Below are positions 32,231 to 43,900 of a stretch of DNA of 64,000 nt, one piece after another. The stretch spans positions 39,778,878 to 39,842,877 of the forward strand of contig OY288243.1 of assembly GCA_958450325.1 (NCBI GenBank), written 5' to 3'. This DNA is from Agrostemma githago. Its lineage: Eukaryota > Streptophyta > Magnoliopsida > Caryophyllales > Caryophyllaceae. The position numbers and the translations under genes were made by a program. The notes under the pieces were generated by a model. It saw only the letters and a program-made list of their open reading frames with translations. It searched no databases and was not told the DNA's origin. Within the stretch, counting starts at the first letter, position 1; every line of letters begins with the position of its first letter.

Positions 32231-34377
32231 TATAGAAACCCAGATTTGAACTTGGTGGCTGTAGGAGGGTCCGAGAAACAGCCGATGATGATCGGACTAC
32301 AACACGACGTGATTTTATGATGTTTTAGATGGTTTTTCTATAGAACGGATCAAATAATTACTTGAAAAAATTAATTCAACATCATTACGGTAGCATCGAC
32401 ATTAATTAGAGTCAATTTCGACTCCGGGGCTCCAAATCGGTCCCGAAATACGCAAAGTCAAACCTAAGTCAGCGCGTCAGGCCAAGACGAGCCTCGAGGC
32501 GCAATGGTGCACGCACTAGGGCATAGAGCGAATTTTTAGCGCCCAAGCAATACAAAGATCACGTATAATCTCCGCCTTGGAAACTTTTCAAATTGGATCT
32601 TCAAAATATCGACCGCTTCCCCTCAGGCACCAGAATTCTGCACCGCCTGGAGCCAGGCGTCCCACTTCTGGATCGCACGACGTGTGGTGCCTGAAATCTT
32701 GATATCAACTACGAGAAAAACTATAAATACCCCCCTTCTCCGCTCATAATCGACACAACATATTCTTCTTTTCCTCCCTACGAGCTCCACACAACTTGCA
32801 GCTCTTCTTTAGTGTCGCACTCCGACATTAGGCACGATCCACTCGATCGTTTTCTCTTCGATTCGCATTCCAAGAATCAACATTATTTTTCGTACTTCCT
32901 CGAGTTCCTGACAAGATAAGAACGAAATAGGGCACAAGTGTTGGCTCATCGACTTGCCTCACCGTAGCAAAGCTCCGCCAGAAACGTCACATGATGCTAG
33001 GAGGATCGTCCCGTGGAAGTCGGTATCGTCACTCGGTTATCATCTAAACACCACTTTACATATCGCACTTTAATTATGCACTTCAATAATGTCGAGTCAG
33101 GCCTACGTGGATATTGATTCCACGACGAGTCCATCACTTGCACTCCAAGTGGTGTAAAGGTCTTACTCCTGTTTGACCCATTCAAGACCAACTCGTATAA
33201 CATACGTAACGTCCACAACTTCAACCTCAAATACTAAAACACATAAATCGAATATGAGTTGTCGTAAGATCCACTCTTGATCGTCTACACATTGTATCCC
33301 GTTTAGTGTTTATTCTGAGGGTACAACTCCTCATACAATGGGATTCACTTACGTTTCGCATTTATCACTTTTGTATGATTTACCGCTTTTATGACCATAA
33401 TCGCATGCTAAATCACCAAACATGAAATCCAAAACGTAAACAAACTAAAACTGAACAAGCGGTGGTCCAATCCCGTATTAATCTCGATGCTCACCCCTCA
33501 CATGCGGTTCGACGTATTCTTATTAATACCGAACAAACGCATCTTAAGCAGAATACAAGGTAAGGTATACCAAGAGAATGACTAGTATCTGTATTATCAC
33601 TGATTTGCTAATAATACGAATACTATTTAGTACTCTTTACTCTTCTACGTGCATATTTTCATGGCGTGCTTGTCACGTGAAATCGTATGCAAAGAATGTA
33701 AAAGCACTTATTTCAAGGACAAACTTACTTGTCCTTAAACAACCGACGTAGCCAAGGCATAGGGGCTAAAACAACGGATGTTATCACATTTACGCCACAA
33801 TTAGGAACGAAGTTATCAGCCCATCGATTGATTAGTAGAGGCCGCTAGCTACGGGCGGGCGGGATTGGGTGTCGATATCTATCGGATTTTGGCTTCCCAA
33901 TACGTACCCTCATCCCTTACTCAGAATCTACGATTTTCGGATGTCCAAAACCATTAGCAATGAGAGTCATTCTAGACATAGAATGTTTAAGGGTACAAGT
34001 CTCTATCTTTAGGTCCCCACGTCACTCAGCTTTGAGCCGGCTAATGATTAAAGTTGACTTGAACGGTTTCCGAGTATCCCGAAATTACTCAGTGGCGACT
34101 CCAAAAATAGACAACAAATTCGGTTCACTAAAAAGATCGTTAGACCAAACTAATCGGACTTTAAAAATTCACAACCACATCTCGATCGATTCAACGGAAA
34201 CACAGATGTCCTCCGTACATCTATCTAGTACAATTCAAATCGTCATCCAAATTGAGGTCCGACACTTCGCCCCGAAAGCGAGATCGGACCGGGCCCCGGA
34301 CGCAAGGCATCCCGGACGGGGCCGTGTGGGTGGCCGCCGCGACAGTTTTGCGTGGCAAGCGGGTGGCAGCGTCCACA
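32231..34377 (+). repeat. TatB 3' LTR
   Basis: About 2147 bp, from TATAGAAACCC (a changed TG start) to GCGTCCACA. It has a TATA box TATAAATA at 32722-32729 and the conserved U5 block at about 33835-33970, and carries a GTGGCGACTCC primer-site-like motif near 34092. It is diverged from the Ogre-like LTRs over most of its length. The right flank at 34378 is inside the antisense ORF of another Tat element, so TatB inserted there. Confidence 0.7.
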
Positions 34378-34825
34378 AGAATCTGATGAGCCCCCGGAAG
34401 TTCTTAAGACTAATAAGGCTTTCGATTTTGCCCAAAGAGAACATGTGAAAAAAGGCAACAGAAGTTTCTTTGATGATGGAGACACGCCTGCTACTTTGGT
34501 GCTTTGATGTCTAGACCGGAGAAGAAATCTAAGACTCAGACCAAGGACTCTACCGTTAGAGGTGTGTGGGGAAGGCTAAGCCCCCAGACTCACTTGGAAA
34601 AGAGGTTAGGGTTAAAATTGGCGGTCAGGGACCGAGTTTGTTCTTGAGAGAAACTTCCTAATCACGTCAGGGCCCGAAATGGACCTTTCGACATGGAAGA
34701 TGATTATTTGCCCAATAAATATGTCAGGAAGGTCCCGATGGTGATCCGGGAACGTCCGCTTCCACCTCGACGCCATTAGACCCTGAAGGACGCAAAAGAT
34801 AAGGGCAAAGGAAAAATGTTGTGAA
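34378..34825 (+). pseudogene. Antisense ORF fragment of a third Tat element (TatC)
   Basis: Homologous to the C-terminal part of the aORFs at 14456-14860 and 51253-52984: NKAFDFAQREH, GNRSFFDDGDTPATLVL, a SPQTHLEKRLG block, VIRERPLPPRRH and a KDKGKGKML tail. Reading is broken by a TGA after the PATLVL segment, a frame change and further stops. The left part is cut off by the TatB LTR end. Orientation implies that TatC was a minus-strand element. Confidence 0.65.
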
Positions 34826-35060
34826 GGAGCTGTCTTTTGATTTATAGTATTAATTATGCCGTATTATCATTTTTGTTGTGTACTATGATTCAGATTTTTG
34901 ATTTTTGATTTTGAATCTTTGATTTTTATATTTTATTTTGAATTTTGTATTTTTGAATTCTTTGGATTAGGGATTTCCGGGTTTATCAATTTTTTTTAAT
35001 AATGATGGATTTTATCAGCCATTATAAAACTCATTCTACCAATTTTGGTAATTACGGTGG

Positions 35061-35123
35061 TTGTATCCTGGATGGGTTGCCTATGTATCCACAGATAGTG
35101 AAATCAAACTCGACGTAGTTCAG
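35061..35123. other. TatC copy of the conserved inverted-repeat block
   Basis: Reads, on the plus strand, GGGTTGCCTATGTATCC, then ATCAAAC and CGACGTAGTTCAG; the same order of blocks as at 14994-15055. It shows that the sequence to about 35215 belongs to TatC, just beyond the expected pol end, although no pol sequence follows. Confidence 0.55.
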
Positions 35124-35215
35124 ATTTAGAATAATTTGCAATTTATCAAAATTTTATCAAGACTTTAGTTTAAGACGTTTGTGACAGTGTGACGAACGAC
35201 CTCAACTAGTTGTCT

Positions 35216-36179
35216 TGTTGATTGACACAAAATATACCTTCATTTAGGTTCTTTTTGGGTATCAATTTGGGTGGTTTTAGCGTTAAGTACTCATTTTTAG
35301 ACTACTGTGATGTTTGCCCCTGTTTTGGCTATTTAATTGTGTTTTACAGGTTATCGGAGAAATACTTACCTCGTGCTCGTTGTGTCAGAGTTAGCACCAC
35401 TTTGTCGAAGAGTAAAAAGTCATGGAGAACACGGTTTTCGAACCAGACACTTGGGAACCGAGGGAATTCCAGAAGCTTGTTACCCGGGTAGGAAAACCAA
35501 GAAGAGAATGTGAAAAATAAAGGGGCTAAAGCTTACAAGATCGAAAACACAAGGTAGAAAGAAGTGGAAGATGAAAACGAAGATCGTGTTCCGGGCATCA
35601 GGCGCAGACTGCGCATTTCCAGCGCAATCTGTGGGCGCAGCCTACGCAATTCCTGCGCAGCCAACGGGCGGAGACTAGAGTTGATCATGGGACGTACCGT
35701 CCGATTGGCATGTCCCGTCCGGCCCAAATTTTTAGCGGGCTTGGACACAAAATTTTCAAAAATATGCAAAGGCACGGCCCACAAACCCGTCCCATACACG
35801 CTAACCCACTTGTCCGTGGCCCAAAATTTCACACTTAGCTGGGCCCATGTCTGGCCCGAACCCGCATATGATCATCTCCATATGATTATTATCATAATCG
35901 ATTGTACTCCATCAGTTTAGGTTTGTATCAGAAAACCCAGCAGAGCTCCGGTCGACCATCAACAAATAAAACACCATCAATGCGACTATCGCCTCACTTC
36001 TTCGACACCCACAGTAGCCACCAAGTATTCAACTCAGGCGACACCCGTTGTCAACACGCCTCCCATGCTCGTTCCCCACCATATGACGACAAGTCTCCAC
36101 GCCTCACATCGTATTTCGTAGTTCTTTAACCCTAGTTTGTAAGTTTGAGATTTAAACACTTACTATTTACCCCAATTTA
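35216..36179. other. Unclassified DNA
   Basis: No credible gene. It includes a cluster of TGCGCA-type palindromic words at about 35598-35675 and a GGGACG...CGTCCG stretch near 35690-35720. TatC pol should begin about 35200 but is absent, so a truncation or another insertion boundary must lie here. Confidence 0.4.
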
Positions 36180-36181
36180 TA

Positions 36182-36432
36182 CTCCCTCCGTCCCAAAATG
36201 TTTGTCCCGTTTACTTTTGCACAATAACTAAGAAAACGATGTGATGATTGAGGATATAGGTAATGATGACTCCCTTCATAAGATGAGTCATAATGTTTGT
36301 GAGGTGGTGTAAGTTAATGGAATGACAAAATGGTAAATACTCTAACTTACTAGGGACGAAGTTGTAAAAAATGACAGACTAAAAAGGAAAGTTTAGAAAT
36401 GAGACAATCTTTAAGAACCTGCCCGAAAAATA
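36182..36432. mobile_element. Stowaway-like MITE with degenerate right end
   Basis: The left end is TA followed by CTCCCTCCGTCCCAAAATG, the classical Stowaway (Tc1/mariner) terminus. The right end is weaker: GACAATCTTTAAGAACC...TAGTA aligns only partly to the inverse of the left end. Size about 250 bp. No coding capacity, as usual for MITEs. The remainder to 36780 is AT-rich with an (AAAT)n run at 36757-36778. Confidence 0.55.
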
Positions 36433-36780
36433 GTATGATTATGATTTACTTGTTGGTTGCAATATTTATTTGTGGCAAGGTTTGTATGAGATGCGGTGGC
36501 TGTTGTGCGATGATTTTATATATATTATTATTGTCTAATACACCCCCTCAGTCAAAACGGTAGTTTACGGATTCTTTGACTAGACCAAACGATAATTGTA
36601 GATGTCGTTGAAGATGAACAAGGTTGACCTTTTGACGTCGAAACCGCAACTATGTGCCTTGAACGTATGTCTCAAACTTTTGCGCATGCCGAAAATAAAA
36701 TAAAATCGCTAACAAATCTAATGGTGCACGAGGCCGAAACGGCAGATCGTGACACAAATAAATAAATAAATAAATAAAGG

Positions 36781-36800
36781 TGTACGGGAGCGTGGCAACC
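36781..36800 (+). repeat. Proposed first 20 bp of the Retand-like 5' LTR
   Basis: TGTACGGGAGCGTGGCAACC, whose last five bases are the target-site copy of the inserted Ogre-like element; joined to 55896 it would continue CGTAAAGCACC. TG start and a plausible AAAGG duplication to its left are the only support. Confidence 0.45.
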
Positions 36801-38995
36801 TGTAGACACCCACATTTTGACTGCCAGGTGTCTATAGCAGTTTCCGAAAAACACTCGATGATGATCAGATGCAAACGTGCTTTAACGTACTCGAAAATGG
36901 GCTCAAAATCAATGGAATTTGGCTTGGGCTTACTACGGAGTACAAGTCTCACAAAAACAACCTCAAAACCAGGCCCAGTGGGTCATTTCGAGTCAAATAA
37001 GACTAATTTGGGTCAAATCCGACACCAGGGGCAAAACCGTCTTTTAGCGACCGAGTCAAAACCCGGTCAAAGATATTCTCGAGACACTCAAATCAGCCGT
37101 GACACCTCCAAGAGTCCGGTTTGAGCTCAAACGCTACAAAAATCAGCCTCAAAGTATTAAACAAATCCACTAAAAGGGAGGAATTCGGTTCCCAGGAGGA
37201 TTCCTACGCAAACCCGAATACTCGACCGAGCACAAGAGGCATACTCGGCCGAGTATTCCTCACATATCAGCCGTGTGTCTTGCTTCTTCACCAAGAAACG
37301 GAATTTTTGTTCCACTCGAATTGCTTATTATTCCTATCCTTAGACAGAATCCTACCTCAACTCGACCGGTGACTCTTTCTTCCTTTGCAAGTTAGTCATC
37401 TCCTATAAATAGGACCCTCCCATCACACATATTAGACACCAATTATTCATCACATTAACCTTCAATTACCGATTAATCCCATAACATCCGAACATTAAAA
37501 AATAGCATCGAAAGACCGATGATATCACCCGATCCCGACATCCAAAAAAACCGGCCATAACCCACATCGACTCGACGCTCCCGTGACTAAGCCACATTCC
37601 GACGAGCCCTATTCCGAGAAGACAAAGCATGTAGGTTGAGGGTGTAAAAGTCAATCTCGTTCTTCCCTTTCTCTTTTCTCTTCTCACGTGTTCTCTTCTT
37701 TTTTTTGAGTCGTGTCGTCCGTTTTATTTTTATTATGGGTCGTCGTCACATTTTTTTAACATAATATCGTTAATACAAACTATTTTCATAAAACAACGTT
37801 CTTAAAATACGATATTGACTCTATAGTCAAATATTGTATCTAACAAGAACTAAATTAATCTCGTTGATACTAAAAAAATCGTCACGTAGTTTCATAAAAC
37901 AAAACACGACGGTTTTTAAACGCGGAGAGAATCAAACATCGTTTTTTTAAAATTTTACAAAACGATTTGAAAAATTCTTCCTTTTCTTACAAAAAATTCT
38001 GAATATTCGATATCGATTTCATAATCAAATATCGAATACGACGAATATCGAAGATATAAGTCGAGTATAAATTAATTCATATTTATACGCGATTTATTTA
38101 AATTCACGATTTTTGAAAAAAAACAAAGAACCGAAACAGTCACCCGTGCGAGTCGCACCCCCTCCCGGGCGAGTCGCGCGGGCTGCTGTAAACCGCGGCA
38201 TATTTTTCGTTTTCCGATTTTTTCCAACATCGTATTTTTAACACAAAACAACGGTTTTCTCGGTATATTTACAGATTTCGACAAATATTTTTTCGACCTC
38301 GGTCAACACGTGTTTAATCCCTCGCGGGTCATAAAATCCTTCTTCAAAATCATGCATATTATCGTACTTACATCTTATTTTATAAACTGTTACTAACTTG
38401 TTTGCTCGTGTTTGTAGCGATTTATTTTCATCTTTTGTTTTATTAGACTAAAGCGAATTTTGCATGCTAAATACAACTTTGACGTTAATTTTTAGATGCA
38501 TTAAAACGACTTAGCAAACATAATTCACATGTTTAGTCTAAAAATACTCTTTGCATATCATTCAATCGTCGAACTAACGCGCGTACATAAAAATCGAACG
38601 ATATCTTAGTAAAGGCCGCTAAGTACGGGCGGGGTTGGGTGTTCTTAGTGAACTTCCCAACACGTACCCTCACCTCTTACTCAGAACCATGGTTTCCGGA
38701 TGTCCGAATCCATTGGCAACGAGAGTCATTCAATATTCGATTACCGATAATGTCAGTATCGGTATCAAATGCTAAGGGACGAACCCAATAAACTCTGACA
38801 TCGGAAATGGGCCGTATTTTGTACACGGCCCACTACGACATAGAGTGGGTTCGAATGGGCCCGAACTCCCACAAAGTTCGGTGGCGACTCCTACTTCGAT
38901 TTAAATTTCAACTCGAGATCCATCTCACATGAGATTCATTCCCCTCCCCAAACCCGCGCGTGGCCGCGTCGGGGTGGACCTATGTCATGTCCACA
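36801..38995 (+). repeat. 5' LTR of the second Ogre-like element
   Basis: 2195 bp, TGTAGACACCC to GTCATGTCCACA. TATA box at 37404-37411, conserved U5 block at about 38611-38735 and a GGTGGCGACTCC motif near 38880-38892, about 110 bp before the real primer site. The shared ends with the other Ogre-like LTR, despite strong divergence in the middle, show a related but distinct family. Confidence 0.93.
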
Positions 38996-38998
38996 ATT

Positions 38999-39016
38999 TG
39001 GCGACTCCGCTGGGGA
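38999..39016 (+). other. Primer-binding site of the second Ogre-like element
   Basis: TGGCGACTCCGCTGGGGA, three bases after the LTR; identical to the site at 22640-22657 on the other strand. Confidence 0.85.
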
Positions 39017-39339
39017 TTCCTGATGTACCACTTGTCATCGGGGTTCCTAGGGTGAGACTCGAAAAGAAATCGTTCGATTAGTAATATACGCGTTTTAGTT
39101 CAATGGTTCATGCATAACCCAAATTTTTCCCGGGCCGGTTACTTGTGACCGACGTCCCACTATACCACGGTGCATTCCTAAATGGGTGCACTAAAGACTT
39201 CGATGGCGGAACTCGCATGGGTTTTACGGCATATTCTAAGTCCAACTCGGCTTAGAAGGTCCGTCCTGATTTGCGAGAATGCGATCGTTGTTGGTATAGA
39301 CCCAATTTCGACCGACCGAGACTTAGATTAGGAGCATAC

Positions 39340-39669
39340 ATGGTGTCATTATACTGTTTCCATGACTACGTGCTACTTGATCACTTTTTTCAAAAACCGT
39401 TATTTCAAAAACTTGCATCTTTTCAAATTTATCCATTTTTCAAAACCCGGGACGCTACCGAATTTAGGACTTATGATTTTCGACTCAAAACAAGCCTATT
39501 CTTAGCCGGTATGCCGCCCAAACCTTATCAAAATTTTCGAAATTCCGGCCCGATTAATACTTTTCGGTTTTCAAAAAAAATCGAGCCATCCAATCCGACT
39601 TTTTCGGGTTTTTCTAAATCCAAATCTTCTTTTTTTCGAAACCTTCCTCTTAGGACTTCTAGTATTTAG
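39340..39669 (+). CDS. Possible leader ORF upstream of gag
   Basis: About 110 codons in the 1.05-kb leader. It starts MVSLYCFHDYVLLD and shares FRTYDF and SLFLAG segments with the leader ORF at 21873-22319. The frame is also open upstream to 39271. Unlike gag-pol of the same element, it has no nonsense codon although it differs from the other copy by several indels. Selection on the protein is possible but unproven, as the region is rich in low-complexity TTTTCAAAA runs. The remainder of the leader, to 40062, has no other ORF of note. Confidence 0.35.
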   Translation: MVSLYCFHDYVLLDHFFQKPLFQKLASFQIYPFFKTRDATEFRTYDFRLKTSLFLAGMPPKPYQNFRNSGPINTFRFSKKIEPSNPTFSGFSKSKSSFFRNLPLRTSSI

Positions 39670-40062
39670 TAGTGTCGGGTCGTTTCATAAGTTGTAAGAG
39701 TCTATAGCGTCGAAACTCCGTCGATCATACATCACAGGTTTCCTCCCCATCCCAGTCCGCCTTACTTGTCGAGGCACAGCCCACCTACGTAGGACGAACT
39801 CCTACAAAAGGAAGCCCGTTTACACATTCGAGTCCAAAGTCTGGGGAATTCTCACATAGATCTTCTTTCGAACGGGACTAGGCCCACTTTGCCAAATCCT
39901 AAGGAAAGCCCACTGTCCGCGAGTCACCTGTCTAGGAGTCGGTTTTCAGTCTTTTTTCTGTCTAGTCTTTTCTTTGTTCGGGATGTACTCTTTGATTCTA
40001 AGATCTGGGTCAGTTACTGATTACGCAGTGCTCTTACAGACAGGCTACCCCACACCCGAGCC

Positions 40063-40987
40063 ATGACGCAACAAGCCATAGATGAATTGAGGGCCTCATT
40101 GACCAAGTTGGAGACTATGATCACGACCATGAGAGGGGACCAGATCGCCATCCTCACCCGACTGAGTGCTGTGGAGCAGGGAACTCCCAGTGGCAGTGTC
40201 AAGACTACTGGGCCTTTGGCTGAATTGGCCAGCGCAGTCCACAAGCTGCAGGAGCAGGTTCATCTGTCGACCCAAAACTCAATCCACACGGAGAATGCTC
40301 GGACCTACACACCCTTGACCGATGAACTGCCCGCCAATCTCAACCTGACGGGCCTGCCAATGTTCAAGGGTACTGAAGACCCGGTCCACCACATCCGGGC
40401 TTTCAAAGAGTTCATGGCCCTTAAGGGGGTTAAGTCCAACATGTTCAAACATCTGTTTGCTCCCTCGAGAAGCACCCAAGAGCCTGGTACTACCGGCTCA
40501 ATTTCAAGAAATACAAAACTTGGGATGACGTGGCAACGGAATTCGCTCGGAACTACGCCGACAACACGGAAATCGAGACCACTATGTGCACCCTGGAAGT
40601 AATGGCCCAGGAACCTAAGGAAGGATTCACAAAATACCTTCAGAGATGGAGAGCTGAGAGTGTCAAGCTGGTCGATAAGCCCAGCGAGAAAGTACTAGTG
40701 GAGGCCTTCGTGAAGAATCTCCTCCCCTCTTACCGGGTCCATCTCCGGTACGCCATCATACCCAACTTCGCTACCCTAACTGAAATGGGGACAAGAATTG
40801 AGGATGATCTAAGATTAGAAAGCCTTACTAAGGCTTCCACCAAGGGTTATCAAGGGGCCAGCTCATCCACAAGCAAGCCCACGACTGCAGCTGCTACCCG
40901 CAGCATTTTCGACGAGGTCAATATACTTGATACCCCGTCCAAGAAGAATACCACACCTCGGGTATTCACCAACATAGGTACTACCTA
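40063..40987 (+). pseudogene. gag: gag, 5' part, second Ogre-like element
   Basis: ATG at 40063 (MTQQAIDEL), homologous to the N-terminal 310 or so residues of the polyprotein at 15215-21556. A 4-bp deletion near 40461-40475 shifts the frame; the capsid part (TKYLQRW, LPSYRVHLRYAI) continues in the next frame from about 40472. The reading stops at 40987, where a Harbinger-like element is inserted into a TTA target. The gag sequence resumes at 45435. Confidence 0.9.
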
Positions 40988-43900
40988 GAGCATGCACATC
41001 AATGAGAAATACCCAATTCTCATCTTCCACTTTTTCACCTTTTCTCTATCCTACTCAACATCCACCTCACCTTTCCACTAACTCTTAAATTTTTACCAAA
41101 AACATCCCACATCAACAAGAATTCATTTCTCACTCTTTCTCTTACTTTTTTATACCCCACAATATCCACCTCAATAATTCATCAATTTACATTTAATTAA
41201 AAAATAATTATTGTTAACTTTTAATTAATAATTATTATTAACTTTTAATTTTTGGTTCGGTATCGAGTTTATAAATATATATTAGGGTCTACTTAATATA
41301 TCGTACTCCGTATTACGTCAATATTTTCTCAATAACATTAATTATTTATCATTATTTGTAATCCCCTAGAAATTCTAACGCGATACAGTGGCGGAAACAC
41401 TGTAGAGTCGGGATTAAAACACACAGAACTATGTCTTATTAAATTAAATTGGTAAAGTCAAACATACGCCATACATAAAAATGGCTAAAATTAAAAACAA
41501 TCCATAAAGAGGATAAACAATCCTTAAGACATGATTATTAAAAAGATCAAGCAGGATCCAAGACTGCTCGTTAGCCCACACCCACCGGAAAATAAACACG
41601 TATACCTGCCATGTTAAAACATAACAGCCACAATCAGTGGGGAGCAACGTCAACGTTCTCCCAGCCGTATAACAGGATTTTAAAACAGTAATTACTAATA
41701 TAGGAAAAATAGTAAAAATGGAAAACAGTAAAACAGCATATTAAAATAAGCTTTAGCGTAAAACAAATTAATCAGAAGGGTTTCCGAAGAAACATACAAA
41801 TATTTGCCAACCTGCAAACCAATTTATATCGATAATAAATAAAATAATCAAAATGGCGTTATGGATAGGATTAATGTAGAATCTAGACTTTCACTAGGAC
41901 AATACTAAACTAGCTTCGAGAACTTAGTCAAACAAATCAGACTTCGGTCTCTAACTAGGCAACTCAATTATAACAGGACTGCGTGCAGCGAGGTCCTGGC
42001 TTAAGTAATGTACACCCCTCCTGGACACCAACCGTAATCCAGTTCAACCCGACGGCGACTTACACGATGCGATATCTAAGTTTAAGGTCAAAATATACAC
42101 ACTCCTGAACACAAACCATGCTCAGTTCAACAACCAATGTGTCTCAACATAGACACACCAGCTTTATAGTTGATGGCAAAACGTACATCCCAGACTATAT
42201 TACTCTAAACCCACATTTTTCCTTATTCCATAACTCCAAAACAAACCATTATCGACATATAAAAGATATAATCATTATAAATAATAAGAGGATAAAAGAA
42301 GTAAACATTTATATTCTAAAAGAGGAAACTTCCTATTTTTAGAAACTTTACTAAAAATAGCATTATATCAAAATAGTGAAAATATTAGTTCATACTAATA
42401 CCACATTTTAGTAAACGATATAGATTTATAAAACTAATACTTTCGGCCTTAACGATATTAATTATTAAAGTAAGAACATTTGATTTTATGAAATTATTAA
42501 AATATCGTATAAGCGTTATAAAATGATTAAAAATGTCTTAAACATTTTAATATTACTAATTAGGGTGTTTTCAAAAGTTATAAACCTAAAATTCCCTAAT
42601 TATTATTAGTTTCGACAATAAAATTATAAATAGGATTTTACGGCAAACATCAAATTAAATATTTGAACGTCTTTATTTAATTAAACCAACAAATATATTT
42701 AGAGTATGTTTAAGATTTAACTCTTAAAGTTTAAGATTTAAATACTTTCAAAATTGCTGGAAAAATAATTCTTTTAGGTAAGACGAAACATTTTAACGAT
42801 AAATCACAATTTGTCCGAAAATCAATATTTATTAACTAAAGACTTTAATAAATAGTACAAAATTTACGTAAAATAGTTAAATTATATTTATGGACATTCT
42901 ATCCAGAAAATAAAATTTCCAGAATTCTAAAACTCGGTTTTTAAAGCGTTTTCTCGTTAATCGTCCAATCTCAACAATAACGATTAATAAAAATAGTAAT
43001 TACAAAACGATTTAAGTATTAATATCCAAAAATTATTATTAAACCCAAAAATCATGATTTTCCAGAATCTACCATTTTTCCAGATTTCCAAAAATTCCAG
43101 ATTTAATAAATCCCGTCAAAACCGTCTTTAAAACCCGTTTTCACAATTAACGATTCCCTTAATAAAATTTATCGTTCCTAACATTTTATTAAGGCACTAA
43201 AAATCATAAAATTACATTTTAATATGAAATCATCAGAATCATAATTTTTTTCCAGATTTAAACCAAAGACCAGAAATCGAGAATTTAAACAACAAACACG
43301 GTTTTAACGATAAACGATGATTTAAAGTGATTAATTAATTCATCCACTTAACAATTCCGAAAAATTATGAAAAATTTCAGAAAATTCTATTTCACCAGAA
43401 AGTTTCACCACGTCAAAAATCAGATTAAAATAAAATGTTTAAGTACTAGAAATAAAAATCGGCTTTTAATCATTTTTGTCCGAAAACGGTAATAATTCAA
43501 TAATCGATATCAAAAATATCAGAAAAATACTAAATTATTAAAAATCATCAAAAACAAAAAATTTCCAGAATATAAACATATATTACCTGTTTAGGCCGAT
43601 TATTACGATTTTACAAATTAATATAACAATTTAATCGTTAATCTCGTAAAATCGATAAAAATATCGAAACATGCAAATTTTCAACTTTAAAAATTTTCCA
43701 GAATCCGTGACATACATATATTGCCAAAATAAAACATAAAATTATATACATGCAAATACTCAATTAAAATCTTGAAATACCGAGTAACATCGACGTTACC
43801 TCTACTCCAAGTCTGAGTCGATAATATATTCGTCGGCTTCGGGATCGTCCAAAAATCCTACCAAACACGGAATTCATGGCAGAAAAATACCATGAGAAAA

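Noticed and set aside
25819..34377. One complete TatB element with LTRs at 25819-26476 and 32231-34377
   Set aside because: No primer site follows 26476 and no gag-pol is found between; the left fragment could belong to a separate copy, so the link is left open.
36757..36778. (AAAT)n run as a functional or LINE poly(A)-type tail
   Set aside because: A short simple repeat without any LINE or SINE sequence next to it.
36801..39016. Treating the two Ogre-like elements as one family
   Set aside because: They share primer site, LTR tips and the U5 block, but most LTR sequence differs strongly and they lie on opposite strands; they are better seen as related subfamilies.
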